This document shows, in pieces, positions 44,101 through 53,751 of a DNA stretch of 64,000 nt. The translations under genes and the position numbers were made by a program. The notes under the pieces are model-generated. The model worked only from the letters and a program-made list of their open reading frames with translations, had not been told where the DNA came from and searched no databases. Each line of letters begins with the position of its first letter. The stretch's first letter is position 1. This DNA comes from Vibrio hangzhouensis (lineage in GTDB: Bacteria > Pseudomonadota > Gammaproteobacteria > Enterobacterales > Vibrionaceae). The stretch spans positions 32,307 through 96,306 of the forward strand of contig NZ_FNVG01000018.1 of the NCBI RefSeq assembly GCF_900107935.1, given 5' to 3'.

Positions 44101-47100
44101 TTATAGCAATCTACTTTTTGGAATCGTCACAATCACTTTATCGATTGCACCCGTTCTATTAAATATTTGTTTGCTCAAACTCTCCGGTACAATATGCGAT
44201 TGAACCGACTTAGACTCACCGCTGCTCATCAATAGTTCAATCGATACATCGCGAACATTGTCGTCTACTTGGTAGACAAACGGCACCTGACAGTAAGTAA
44301 AGGCCAGTTCACCCTTGTTGACAGTGAACGCTGCCTTCGCATGGTCCATGGTGTAGTAGGTAAACTCTTCGTCTTTACTCAGGAACTCACCAGCGTACAG
44401 AAGGCTTGGATCAATCTGGATTTCGCCATCCTGAACGAGCAGACCCAGCTCACCAAAACGAGTGATAACCTCTTCCTTCACCTGCCCTGTCATACCTGGC
44501 TGCTGAGCACCCGCCTGTTTAGGCGTATGAGAGTATGGGTCTGTTGGGAACGCACCATACACTTCTGGCGTCTTGTTAAAACCAATGCCTTCACGAACTT
44601 TGTAATAGAACTCCGCAAGCTTGCGCGTTTCTTCACTGTCACCGGACTCAACCCAAGAGCGCTGATAGTTTTCCTGAACCGCAAGTAGCAGTTTAGAAAC
44701 CATGTGCCAGTAGATACAACCAAGACCTTCATAACCAAACATAGTACCAGAACGACCCGTAAAGGCTTTGTGGTTGAATGTTTCCTCATATAGGTCTAGG
44801 ACTTGTTGCCACTCCTTGTCACCATACTCTGGGTAGTCACCCTTCACAGCAGCAATGCGTTGTCTTAGTACATCGGCATTCTCAAAGTCTGCATTGAAGT
44901 GTACTTTACGCTCAATGTCTTCAGAGACAATGCGCTTATCTTGGTTGTCTAACATCACTTTAAGCAGCGGATTACCTTCGATAACGTCGCGCGTTACCTG
45001 GTTCTTCTGCATATACCCAGCCAACTGACGATCAGGGTATAGCATAAAGCTGCGTTGGTCTTCACGATACATCTCGCTGTTAAACAGATTTTCAAGTAGA
45101 GCAATAACTTGTTTAGAGTCAAGAATACCCGCACTCAGAATTGCCACCTGCCCTTCAAGCATTGGGTAAAGCTCTTCAACACGTGCCTCATCAGCATTAA
45201 CATCAAGGATGTTGTAGGCGTTATACAGGCCGTCTTCACGTTTGTTGTTGTGAATCGTCTGGTCAAGTAGTGTCAGTGACACATTAAGCAGGCTTTCTAC
45301 CTTGCTCATATCCAGTACCGACTTGCCAGAGAAACCTTGCTGGTATACTTCCTCGCGATATTGTGCTGCTGCTTCTTCTAGCTTAACTAGCAACGTTTTA
45401 CGTGCTTTGGCATCAACATCTTTAAGTCGAATCGTAGCTGCCGCGTCAGACAATACTTCAATCGTATTTAGCATCCACGTAGACACTTCATTGGACAGTT
45501 CAACATTAACCGGCGCGCGGCATAGTAGTTTCTGCATGAAAGTCACATAGCGACGCATGTAATACAGTGTCACCATAGACAAACCGTTACCAACGATAGC
45601 GTTGTTCGCGTCGTTCCACTCTGGACGCTGTGTATTCAACCAAATACCACCATCAACAACCAGGTTGCTCAACTTAGACAGTAGAGGAACCAGCAGTTTC
45701 TCTAGCAGGTTCACATGGTAAACCGCACCGTCAGCATCCAATACAAGACGACCATCGCTACCCAATACCTTGGTCATTTCTTCTGTCGCTTCTTGCTTCG
45801 CAGTGCTGAACGCCACAGTATCTTTCGGGTTATTGAAGAGTTGCTCTACACCACATAGCTCGTAAGGTACATTTGCGTAGCTGTAGTTGTTTTCTGTCAA
45901 CCAACTAATCAAATCATTGCTCTGATATTTGTCAGCAAGTTCCAGGAACTTCAACAGATAAATGATCTGGTGGTCACCCCAGTAACCAATGTTGCTCCAC
46001 GGATCGTCCAGTTCAAGCAGTTCCCAGTCAACGCCATCTTTAGTAATGCGATAAGGGTTGTAGCCGTCAATCGTTGATGCGTTAACAAACTTAGCGACAA
46101 AAGAACTGATGTAGTTCGGATAGCTCAGTGCAATCGCTTCCCAGTTCTGGAAGATGTCACGCCAGTTACCCTGATAAGCCAGCAAACGTTGACCTTCTTC
46201 ATCACGAACCTTGATTTCGTAGTGGTTCCAAGGACGGCTTGGGTCACCATGTCGGCGTCCAAACGTCAGTGGCAGATACTCGTAACACAGACGCACTAGT
46301 TGGCTATCACCTGTCTCTTTTGCTAGTGAGACTAACTCTGGATGGCTGATAGTTGCTGGTAACGCGCTCAGGAATGCCTTATGTTTCTCTGTCACCGCTT
46401 TGTTGGTGCGAGCAAATGTCTCTTTCACATCTGCAACTTCTAACTGATAACCTTCGACAAACACGCCACCACGCATGTTGTTAAACAGTACGTTCGCGTA
46501 GTGGTGGACACTGGTTTCTTCAGAAGACGTTAGCTGCCAAGCGTCCGCGCCAGACATCAGCAGTTTTAGCTCCTGATTGTTGCTATCGATGTCCGCATGG
46601 ACAGTGTCTAGCAGGTCATCTTCCAGTACCAACATGTTCTTCATACTAGTGACATCTGAATGCGTTTTATCGATGTCGGCAACGATGGCCCAGGTCTCTT
46701 TTGCCCCTTCCGCCAACTCAACTGCCTGATGAACAAAATAAGCACCACGTTCGCCGCGTGTCAGTGTCGCATTTTCAAAAGGCAGGCCTTTTCTGAAACG
46801 AGCCAGTTCAGAAGCGCTTAACAGTACTGTCTGCGCCTGTTCAGCGAGTGAGAACACAACCGTTGTACGCAATGACTCTGCAGGTTCTGCTCGGTCACTT
46901 AGTTTTGCGTACATGCTGTACGTGGCCATCGGCAGTTCACCAACACGCTCGTTCCACTTGTAAGCATCCACTAGCGCACTGCGAGTTTGCAGTGCCTGAA
47001 GCGGTGCGCCAGATGGCAGCAAGTTCTGAATACCATCCATGACTTCAAGTGAAACTGATTTGTCCGATAAGTTAACCAGTTCGGTCTCACGAACAAAGCC

Positions 47101-47550
47101 AAAACGGTCACCTGAACTCCAGCTATAGCGATAGCCTACTTCCAGAGTATTGTTCAGCTCTTCGAATACAATTTTGTCGCCGATAGCATTCTTATAGATG
47201 TTGCGCTGAACGTCATATAGACCGTCATGAAATTCATTGTACGGTTCCCAAAGTGCAACCTTACCGTCGCCTTTGTTCACTTTAATGATTGCCTTTGAGC
47301 CCGTGTTCTGCGCGTTCTCATGGATATGGTCCACTGAGCGATAAGGGAATAGCGCATTTTCTGGGCGAATACGACCCGCAGACAAGCTGCCAGTCGATGA
47401 AATAAATAGCCAGTGGTTACTTGCAGAAACTACACTGATAAAAAACGGTGCCATTTGGTCAACGTTAGAAATCTTGTAGTAACGTTCACCATTCAGGTCT
47501 ACAAACTGTCCCGCTACTTTGTCGCTAACTAAAGCTTGAGATTGTTCCAT
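44101..47550 (-). CDS. GH94-like phosphorylase, probably beta-1,3-glucan/laminarioligosaccharide phosphorylase
   Basis: An 1149-residue cytoplasmic protein without a signal peptide. An N-terminal beta-sandwich (about 1-300) has WLFISSTGSLSAGRIRPENA. A long alpha-helical barrel (about 420-950) holds RRHGDPSRPWNHYEI, YQGNWRDIFQNWEA and NIGYWGDHQIIYLLK. A beta-rich C-terminus follows. The layout is that of GH94-type inverting phosphorylases. The length and locus fit the beta-1,3-glucan phosphorylase families (GH149 or GH161), which release glucose 1-phosphate from oligosaccharides. Asp near 525 (GDHQ) is a candidate acid. It follows five ABC transporter genes by 54 bp with its own operator in the gap. 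Family number is inferred. Confidence 0.7.
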   Translation of the reverse strand: MEQSQALVSDKVAGQFVDLNGERYYKISNVDQMAPFFISVVSASNHWLFISSTGSLSAGRIRPENALFPYRSVDHIHENAQNTGSKAIIKVNKGDGKVALWEPYNEFHDGLYDVQRNIYKNAIGDKIVFEELNNTLEVGYRYSWSSGDRFGFVRETELVNLSDKSVSLEVMDGIQNLLPSGAPLQALQTRSALVDAYKWNERVGELPMATYSMYAKLSDRAEPAESLRTTVVFSLAEQAQTVLLSASELARFRKGLPFENATLTRGERGAYFVHQAVELAEGAKETWAIVADIDKTHSDVTSMKNMLVLEDDLLDTVHADIDSNNQELKLLMSGADAWQLTSSEETSVHHYANVLFNNMRGGVFVEGYQLEVADVKETFARTNKAVTEKHKAFLSALPATISHPELVSLAKETGDSQLVRLCYEYLPLTFGRRHGDPSRPWNHYEIKVRDEEGQRLLAYQGNWRDIFQNWEAIALSYPNYISSFVAKFVNASTIDGYNPYRITKDGVDWELLELDDPWSNIGYWGDHQIIYLLKFLELADKYQSNDLISWLTENNYSYANVPYELCGVEQLFNNPKDTVAFSTAKQEATEEMTKVLGSDGRLVLDADGAVYHVNLLEKLLVPLLSKLSNLVVDGGIWLNTQRPEWNDANNAIVGNGLSMVTLYYMRRYVTFMQKLLCRAPVNVELSNEVSTWMLNTIEVLSDAAATIRLKDVDAKARKTLLVKLEEAAAQYREEVYQQGFSGKSVLDMSKVESLLNVSLTLLDQTIHNNKREDGLYNAYNILDVNADEARVEELYPMLEGQVAILSAGILDSKQVIALLENLFNSEMYREDQRSFMLYPDRQLAGYMQKNQVTRDVIEGNPLLKVMLDNQDKRIVSEDIERKVHFNADFENADVLRQRIAAVKGDYPEYGDKEWQQVLDLYEETFNHKAFTGRSGTMFGYEGLGCIYWHMVSKLLLAVQENYQRSWVESGDSEETRKLAEFYYKVREGIGFNKTPEVYGAFPTDPYSHTPKQAGAQQPGMTGQVKEEVITRFGELGLLVQDGEIQIDPSLLYAGEFLSKDEEFTYYTMDHAKAAFTVNKGELAFTYCQVPFVYQVDDNVRDVSIELLMSSGESKSVQSHIVPESLSKQIFNRTGAIDKVIVTIPKSRLL

Positions 47551-47569
47551 AATTAAGTCACTTCTTTTT

Positions 47570-47581
47570 GTAAGCGCTTTC
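47570..47581. promoter_or_regulatory. LacI-family operator before the phosphorylase
   Basis: GTAAGCGCTTTC within the 54-bp gap between the last ABC gene and the phosphorylase, 19 bp before the ATG. It implies an internal, separately repressed promoter or a roadblock to readthrough. Confidence 0.75.
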
Positions 47582-47604
47582 TTAAAGCGAAAAATTAAAA
47601 AAAA

Positions 47605-48576
47605 TTACATATTGTGGCAGCGTACAAAATGCTGCTCTGAGATTTGCGAAGTTGCAGGCATTTCGCGAGTACAGATTTCTGTCGCTTTAGGGCATCGGGT
47701 AGCAAACGGACAACCGACACTTGAAGGTTTCCAAAGAGGAATTTCACCCTTTTTCACTTCCAGGTCACGACGACCTGCGTTGCCTACTTCTGGTACAGCA
47801 GATAGCAATAGCTTTGAATATGGATGCTGTGGATTTTGCGTTACGTCGTCGCTGTTTCCCCACTCAACCATATGGCCGACATACATCACCGCCGTTTTCT
47901 CTGCAAAATAACGAGCAGTCGCAATATCGTGCGTGATGTACATAAACGAAATACCGTGCTTATCTTTCAGATCAGCCATTAGGTTTAAGATACCCAGGCG
48001 AACTGACACATCCAGCATTGAAATCGGTTCATCAGCCAGAATGACATCCGGGTCTACCGCTATCGCACGCGCAATCGCGACACGCTGACGCTGACCACCA
48101 CTCAGCTCATGAGGGTATTTTTCTGCAGTCTCTTTCACCGGAGTCAGGCCAACAAGCTCTAGCAAGTCGTAAACCAATGAAGGGATAGCTTTTTTGTCGG
48201 CACGATTGTGAATCAGCAAAGGACGAGCAATGTGATGGTAGATCGTGTGAACCGGGTTCAGAGAGCCAAACGGGTCCTGGAAAATCATCTGTACCTGACG
48301 AGAGTACTCTAGCTGACCGTTCTCTTTAATGTATTCATCAACAGGTTGACCTTTAAACAGAACTTCACCGTCTGTCTTGTCATAAATCTGCGTCAGGATA
48401 CGTGCGCCGGTACTTTTGCCAGAACCAGACTCACCTACGATAGCCAGTGCTTCACCTTTTTTAAGCTCAAACGATACATCATTAACCGCGCGCATCAGAT
48501 TGCTTTTCACTGATTGACCTAACGGAAAATCTTTCACCAGGTTTTTTACTGACAGAATGACTTCTTTATTTTCCAT
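47605..48576 (-). CDS. Oligosaccharide ABC transporter ATPase (OppF type)
   Basis: A 323-residue ATPase of the Opp/Dpp family. Walker A GESGSGKST (about 45), signature LSGGQRQRVAIARAIA, Walker B VILADEPISMLD. The C-terminal cysteine-rich segment CPFATRCPKATEICT is the iron-sulphur-like tail typical of these subunits. The ATG at 48576 has AGGA upstream; a longer reading to 48624 would overlap the previous gene. Opp-type importers in glucan loci carry cello- or laminari-oligosaccharides. Confidence 0.88.
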   Translation of the reverse strand: MENKEVILSVKNLVKDFPLGQSVKSNLMRAVNDVSFELKKGEALAIVGESGSGKSTGARILTQIYDKTDGEVLFKGQPVDEYIKENGQLEYSRQVQMIFQDPFGSLNPVHTIYHHIARPLLIHNRADKKAIPSLVYDLLELVGLTPVKETAEKYPHELSGGQRQRVAIARAIAVDPDVILADEPISMLDVSVRLGILNLMADLKDKHGISFMYITHDIATARYFAEKTAVMYVGHMVEWGNSDDVTQNPQHPYSKLLLSAVPEVGNAGRRDLEVKKGEIPLWKPSSVGCPFATRCPKATEICTREMPATSQISEQHFVRCHNM

Positions 48577-48586
48577 TGTTAATTCC

Positions 48587-49540
48587 TCAAACCATATGGC
48601 AAGACACTTGGCGACCGTTCGCAAGCTTAGTTAGTGTTGGGTCAACTTCTCTACACTTCTCAACGCACTCACCACAACGTTCCTGGAAGTTACAGCCCGT
48701 AGGGATTTGCAGTAGGTTTACAGGGTTACCAGGAATACCGTACAAGCGTTCCTTTGGACCATGAATTGTTGGGAATGATGATACCAGACCTTTAGTGTAT
48801 GGGTGCTCTGGTGCGCCAAAGACTTGCTGAGCATCACCCAACTCGATCAGGTTACCCGCATACATCACGCCAATTCGGTCAGCAATTTCACCCATCAAGC
48901 TCAAGTCATGGCTGATAAACAGAATTGAGAAGCCAAACTTGGTTTTCAGGTCGTAGAGTTCGTTCAGGATTTCACGTTCTACAACCACGTCCAGTGCCGT
49001 TGTTGGTTCATCCATAATGATCAGTTTTGGTTCCAAAGCCAGTGCAACGGCAATCACCACACGCTGTCTCATACCACCACTCAGTTGGTGAGGGAAACTG
49101 CTCATACGGTCACCGTGAATACCTACGATGGACAGCAACTCAACCGCTTTTTCGTGAGCCTGTTTATAAGGGATCTTTTTATGCGCCAGAATAACGTCTG
49201 TTAGCTGTTCACCAATGGTAATAACCGGGTTAAGTGAGTTCATCGCACTCTGGAAAACCACCGATACATCGTTCCAACGGAACTGACGTAATTTACGGTC
49301 ATTCATTTTCAGAACGTCTTCACCTTTGTAAAGGATCTCACCTTCTGAAATCAGTGCGGGCGCTTTATGGAGACGAGAAATTGCAAAAGCTAGCGTACTT
49401 TTACCACAACCAGACTCACCGGCGATGCCTAGCGTCTCACCTTCTGCAATCTTCAGGCTTACGTTATTTACTGCACGAGCCACACCGTTTGGAGAGACAT
49501 AGTCTACGCACAAGTTATTGATTTCTAATAGAGTGCTCAT
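48587..49540 (-). CDS. Oligosaccharide ABC transporter ATPase (OppD type)
   Basis: A 317-residue ATPase. Walker A GESGCGKST (about 42), signature LSGGMRQRVVIAVALA, Walker B LIIMDEPTTALD, and the C-terminal CNFQERCGECVEKC cluster. The ATG at 49540 has GAGGT upstream and overlaps the permease stop by one base (TAATG), which indicates coupling. The in-frame ATG at 49585 lies inside the permease gene and has no site. Confidence 0.88.
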   Translation of the reverse strand: MSTLLEINNLCVDYVSPNGVARAVNNVSLKIAEGETLGIAGESGCGKSTLAFAISRLHKAPALISEGEILYKGEDVLKMNDRKLRQFRWNDVSVVFQSAMNSLNPVITIGEQLTDVILAHKKIPYKQAHEKAVELLSIVGIHGDRMSSFPHQLSGGMRQRVVIAVALALEPKLIIMDEPTTALDVVVEREILNELYDLKTKFGFSILFISHDLSLMGEIADRIGVMYAGNLIELGDAQQVFGAPEHPYTKGLVSSFPTIHGPKERLYGIPGNPVNLLQIPTGCNFQERCGECVEKCREVDPTLTKLANGRQVSCHMV

Positions 49541-50529
49541 TATAGACCTCTCTTTTTGTCTGCTTCTTTCTTCAGCTTGTGCCAAAGTTTAATGTGTGGA
49601 CCGGTACGAAGTTTAGGGTTACTAACCTGGTCAATTGACATGTTAACCAATGCCAGTGCACCACCTGTGATAGCCAATGCAAACGCTGGTACTAACATTT
49701 CCCACCATGCACCTGTGTACAGTGACGATGATGTTTGTGCCCAGTACAACATTGAGCCCCAGCTCACTTCAGTTGCATCGCCCAAGCCCAGAATACCCAG
49801 ACCGGCTTCAGCACCCATCGCGTAAATTACCGTGCCAAGGAAGCCACCAAATACAATCGAAATCAGGTTTGGCAGAATTTCTACCAGGATGATTCGGATT
49901 TTAGATTCACCCATTACTTCTGCAGAGATAATGAATTCTTTATTACGGATCGCCATCGTTTGAGATCGGATAACCCTCGCGCCCCAGGGCCAGGAGGTTA
50001 TCCCCAATAACACCGTAATAACAAGGGACCCCACCTGCCCTAAAAATGCCGCTAAAACAATCAATAATGGTAACTGCGGGAATACCAGGAATACGTTCGT
50101 CAGGAAGTTCAGACGGTCATCAATTTTACCGCCAAAGTAGCCCGAGGATACACCAACCAGAACCGCGATAGTCATCGCAATGACACCAGCAGTTAAAGCA
50201 ACCGTAAGAGACTTGCGTGCTCCGTACAGCACCTGACTGTAAACATCACGACCACTACGTGTTGAACCTAGAACATGTTCTGCGTTCGGTGCCACGTGAG
50301 GTCTTGCAACACGTCGCTCTGGATCATGCGTTGCAAGTGCTGGAGCAAAAATAGCGCCAGCCAGAACAATCGATAGCAGCAGGCCGCCGATGATTGCTGG
50401 TGGGTTACCGTAGAAAAATGCGTAAACCTTACCTAGCGACTTCTTGATGTTTTTCCAAGAAAATTTAGGCTCTCTCACAGCCAGCTTACTTTGGCTATCA
50501 TATTTGTGAGCATCAAAAAACTTATCCAT
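49540..50529 (-). CDS. Oligosaccharide ABC transporter permease (OppC type)
   Basis: A 329-residue permease. A cytoplasmic N-terminus of about 45 residues precedes about six transmembrane spans. The typical DPERRVARPHVAPNAEHVLG and GRDVYSQVLYGAR motifs and the EAA loop (ISAEVMGESKIRIILVEILP) are present. It lies 8 bp after the OppB-type permease. Confidence 0.88.
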   Translation of the reverse strand: MDKFFDAHKYDSQSKLAVREPKFSWKNIKKSLGKVYAFFYGNPPAIIGGLLLSIVLAGAIFAPALATHDPERRVARPHVAPNAEHVLGSTRSGRDVYSQVLYGARKSLTVALTAGVIAMTIAVLVGVSSGYFGGKIDDRLNFLTNVFLVFPQLPLLIVLAAFLGQVGSLVITVLLGITSWPWGARVIRSQTMAIRNKEFIISAEVMGESKIRIILVEILPNLISIVFGGFLGTVIYAMGAEAGLGILGLGDATEVSWGSMLYWAQTSSSLYTGAWWEMLVPAFALAITGGALALVNMSIDQVSNPKLRTGPHIKLWHKLKKEADKKRGL

Positions 50530-50537
50530 AATGCACC

Positions 50538-51512
50538 CTAATTAGAAATACGTGGGTCAAGCCAAACATACAGTAGGTCGGCGATGAAGTTTGCCGTTAG
50601 TACAGCAGTAACCAAGATTAAAAGAATGGCCTGAATCAGAGGGTAATCACGAGCAATAATGCCTTTAAGAAGAATGTTACCCAGACCCTGGTAGTTAAAT
50701 ACTACTTCGGTCATGATCGAACCTGCAAAAGAGAAACCAATCGCCATTGCTATTGCGGTTGCAACCGGAAGGATAGCGTTACGTCCTGCATAACGGTACA
50801 TCACACGGAAGCTGCTAAGACCTTTTGCTTCTGCCATGGTTACGTAATCTTCACCCAACACGTTGATCATTGCGTTACGCATGTTGAAGACCCAAGTTGC
50901 GATACCCACAACTACCATGGAACCCACAGGCAAAATAGCGTGTTTCGCAACACTACCTATAAACTCTAACGTGAAAGCAGGCTCAAGTGACGGATCGTAT
51001 GTGTAAGCCAACGGTAACAGTTCCATCTTCAAACCAAAGAAGTAGAAAAGAAGAAGTGCAGTTACGATATACGGAAAGTTACTGATAAAGGCGAGAACTG
51101 GCGGAACAACCTGACCAAAAAAGCCTTCACGGTGATAAGAAGCGTAAGTACCGATACTCACACCAATAATTAGCGCTACAATCAATGAACCCAGTGCTAG
51201 AAACATAGTCCATGGTAGTGCCATAGCGATCACTTCAGAAACGCTCACTGGGAACATCAATACTGAAGGACCTAAATCAAGTGTAAAGACACTTTTCAGG
51301 TAAGCGATGTATTGGACAAAAATATTGCCATCTACAAAGCCGTACATTTCACGTACCGCATCCATTTGAGCTGGATCCATTCGACCTTGAGCGGCAGCGA
51401 AAAGCGCATCTACTGGGTCACCAGGCATCAAACGAGGTAGCATAAAGTTAAAAGAGATAGCGATAACAAACGCTGTAAAATAGAAACCAAACCGGCGAGC
51501 TAAAAACGACAT
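50538..51512 (-). CDS. Oligosaccharide ABC transporter permease (OppB type)
   Basis: A 324-residue permease with six predicted spans. The EAA-type loop is VTMAEAKGLSSFRVMYRYAGRN, and the ending YVWLDPRI is usual for OppB. It follows the binding-protein gene after a 64-bp gap with a hairpin. AGG precedes the ATG. Confidence 0.88.
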   Translation of the reverse strand: MSFLARRFGFYFTAFVIAISFNFMLPRLMPGDPVDALFAAAQGRMDPAQMDAVREMYGFVDGNIFVQYIAYLKSVFTLDLGPSVLMFPVSVSEVIAMALPWTMFLALGSLIVALIIGVSIGTYASYHREGFFGQVVPPVLAFISNFPYIVTALLLFYFFGLKMELLPLAYTYDPSLEPAFTLEFIGSVAKHAILPVGSMVVVGIATWVFNMRNAMINVLGEDYVTMAEAKGLSSFRVMYRYAGRNAILPVATAIAMAIGFSFAGSIMTEVVFNYQGLGNILLKGIIARDYPLIQAILLILVTAVLTANFIADLLYVWLDPRISN

Positions 51513-51541
51513 AATAGTACCTATAAGAATCTTAATAATCA

Positions 51542-51564
51542 GGGGTCATCAAAGCGATGACCCC
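51542..51564 (-). terminator. Attenuating hairpin after the binding-protein gene
   Basis: Perfect stem GGGGTCATC-5-GATGACCCC with only a weak T-rich tail on the minus strand. It probably limits readthrough from the binding protein into the permease genes. Confidence 0.6.
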
Positions 51565-51576
51565 AAAGGACTGCGC

Positions 51577-53220
51577 TTACTTAAGGTGTAAGTTATTAAG
51601 AATAATTACGCGCTTACCACCGTCATACCATACTGGTTGAACGTATGGGTCTTTCTCACTTGGCCAGCCAACAATCTTAGAAGAGTTGTACTGGAACCAA
51701 GTTGGGTTAGAGAATAGAGGGATAAACGGCAGATTCTCTGCAGTGAACTCTTGCAGTTCAGAGATGATGCTTTGCTGTTTAGCTGTATCACCAGTCTTAC
51801 CGAAGCTATCGATCAATGCATCGATCTCTGGGCTATGAACGCCGTGACCTGCGTGCCAAGTCTTGCCGATACGCGAAGTAGAGAAGTACTCCTGATAAGC
51901 CTGAATTGGGTTAGTCGCTACCATAGACCAGTTGATAGACATCTTGTACTTGCTGTCTTTCAGGTTGCTGTCGTAAACCGCCCAGTCAACCGTCTTAACG
52001 TTTGCTTTGATGCCGATTTCTGCATAGTACTCAGTAACCATCTGAACTACTTGGATCCAGTCAGTCCAGCCGTTTACTACTTCGATATCAAACTCAACAG
52101 TCTTGCCTGATGCATCATCACGCATGCCATCGCCATTACGGTCTTTAATGCCCGCTTCGTCCAGAAGCTTCATTGCAGCTTCAGGATCGAACTTGGTGAT
52201 GTCCGCATACTTCTTGTTTACGTTCTCATCGATGCTGGTCTTATAAAGTTCACCGATACCACCAACGTTGAAGTTTGCTGTTGGGTAGCCGTAAGCAGCG
52301 ATATCTACAATAGCATCACGGTCAAGAGCCATAGAAAGTGCTTTACGAACACGAATATCATCAAATGGTGCTTCTTTAGTGTTCACGTATAGGTGAATCG
52401 CGTCGTTCGCTGGGTACCAGAAGTGGTGATTCTCTGGGTTCTGCTGTACGAAAGTAGACTCGATGTCAGCGATGAAGTTTGAACCCCAGTCGATTTCGCC
52501 TTTGATCAACGCAGGCTGAATTTGAGAGTTGTCGTTATAAGAACGGAAAGTTACACAATCCAGGTAAGGACGGTTCTCAAGATAGTAGTTGTCGTTACGG
52601 CAAAGCTCCATTTGCTGAGGCTTGATGTATTTAACAGCTGTCATTGGCCCGCTGCCGATTGGATTCGGGTTAGTGAACGTAGTCAGATCATCCACTTTGC
52701 TCCAAACTGCTTTTGGTACGATGTGATAAACAGGAAGATTCCAGATAAACGTTGAATCAGCTTCTTTTAGCTCAAACTTAACCGTTTTCGCGTCAACCAC
52801 ATCAATAGATTGTAGGTTGCCTGCAGACCAAATACCTTTTTGGTCAAATGCTGGCGCGTCTTTTGTCATGTTAAAGCTGAAAGCCACATCTTCCGCAGTC
52901 AGTGCGCTGCCATCAGACCATTTAAGACCGTCACGTAGTTTTAGAGTAATGGTTTTCAGATCATCTGAATAATCTGCAGACTCAGCCAAACGCCAGTTCG
53001 TTTCGCCAGTCATGTTGTTGAACACCATTAGCGGTTCAAACATAATACCGTGTAGCAAATCCTTCGTTGTGTAGGGGTTGAAGTTATCAACAAACCCGGT
53101 ATTGATGATTGGTACCGTTAATGTACCACCCTGCTTTATCTCTTCTGCCTGTACCGCAGCTGCGTTTCCGGCAAACAATGCACCACAAATAACTGAGGCG
53201 ATAAATGTTCTTTTTTGCAT
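51577..53220 (-). CDS. Periplasmic oligosaccharide-binding protein (family 5 SBP)
   Basis: A 547-residue family 5 solute-binding protein. The start at 53220 gives a clean signal peptide (about 1-25, ending VQA) and has AGGA upstream. The reading from 53334 adds 38 unsuited residues. The mature part has FNPYTTKDLLHGIMFEPL, LKWSDGSALTAEDVAFSF and IGSGPMTAVKY, usual for the family. Binding proteins of this family in Thermotoga and marine bacteria carry beta-glucan oligosaccharides, and the neighbours support that here. A perfect operator lies 84 bp upstream. Confidence 0.88.
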   Translation of the reverse strand: MQKRTFIASVICGALFAGNAAAVQAEEIKQGGTLTVPIINTGFVDNFNPYTTKDLLHGIMFEPLMVFNNMTGETNWRLAESADYSDDLKTITLKLRDGLKWSDGSALTAEDVAFSFNMTKDAPAFDQKGIWSAGNLQSIDVVDAKTVKFELKEADSTFIWNLPVYHIVPKAVWSKVDDLTTFTNPNPIGSGPMTAVKYIKPQQMELCRNDNYYLENRPYLDCVTFRSYNDNSQIQPALIKGEIDWGSNFIADIESTFVQQNPENHHFWYPANDAIHLYVNTKEAPFDDIRVRKALSMALDRDAIVDIAAYGYPTANFNVGGIGELYKTSIDENVNKKYADITKFDPEAAMKLLDEAGIKDRNGDGMRDDASGKTVEFDIEVVNGWTDWIQVVQMVTEYYAEIGIKANVKTVDWAVYDSNLKDSKYKMSINWSMVATNPIQAYQEYFSTSRIGKTWHAGHGVHSPEIDALIDSFGKTGDTAKQQSIISELQEFTAENLPFIPLFSNPTWFQYNSSKIVGWPSEKDPYVQPVWYDGGKRVIILNNLHLK

Positions 53221-53303
53221 CACTTTGTCCTTTAGTATAAGAGTGAATAGAAGCACTTTCCGTAGAGCAGACATGAATTCATGCGAGGGGGGTGAAACTC
53301 TAT

Positions 53304-53315
53304 GAAAGCGCTTTC
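53304..53315. promoter_or_regulatory. LacI-family operator before the binding-protein gene
   Basis: Perfect GAAAGCGCTTTC 84 bp upstream of the ATG at 53220. Confidence 0.8.
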
Positions 53316-53538
53316 TTTGGATAATGCTATGCAAAGAATCAAGCTATGACAAAGCGCCTGGAGAGAAGTACCGACTCGATCACATATTTATAAACCTTTA
53401 TAAATCAATAAGTTAAACAAAACCCTCTGACTAAAAACCAATCAACAATAAGATTAAATCCATATAATTCATATAGTTAACAGCAGGAAATAGGGCACAC
53501 CCAACACTTACTAGAAATGTGATCCCCTTAACTTTTAA

Positions 53539-53550
53539 GTAAGCGCTTAA
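53539..53550. promoter_or_regulatory. LacI-family operator in the divergent region, weaker site
   Basis: GTAAGCGCTTAA keeps the central AAGCGCTT. It is 235 bp from the perfect site and 202 bp before the next gene on the plus strand. Confidence 0.5.
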
Positions 53551-53724
53551 CCAAAGCAGAGACCACAGAACGGATACATAAGTGGAATAATTGATTACAC
53601 TTTTATCAAAATTTAAACATAACTTGTTGTTTTAAATTAATTTAACAATTTTAGTTTTATTTATATTCCGATTTGTGACGCTGCCACTGTTGCAAAAGCC
53701 AAAAGCTGATAGCATCACACTAAA

Positions 53725-53736
53725 GAAACCGCTTAC
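53725..53736. promoter_or_regulatory. Degenerate LacI-family operator before the GH3 operon
   Basis: GAAACCGCTTAC, with the central G changed to C, 15 bp before the ATG at 53752. It would overlap the ribosome-binding region or start of transcription. Confidence 0.45.
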
Positions 53737-53751
53737 TTTTTAGATGTCACT

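Larger units (their letters stand above)
53221..53751. promoter_or_regulatory. Divergent regulatory region of the transporter operon and the GH3 operon
   Basis: 531 AT-rich bases with three operator-like palindromes (listed separately). I see no ORF. Confidence 0.7.
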
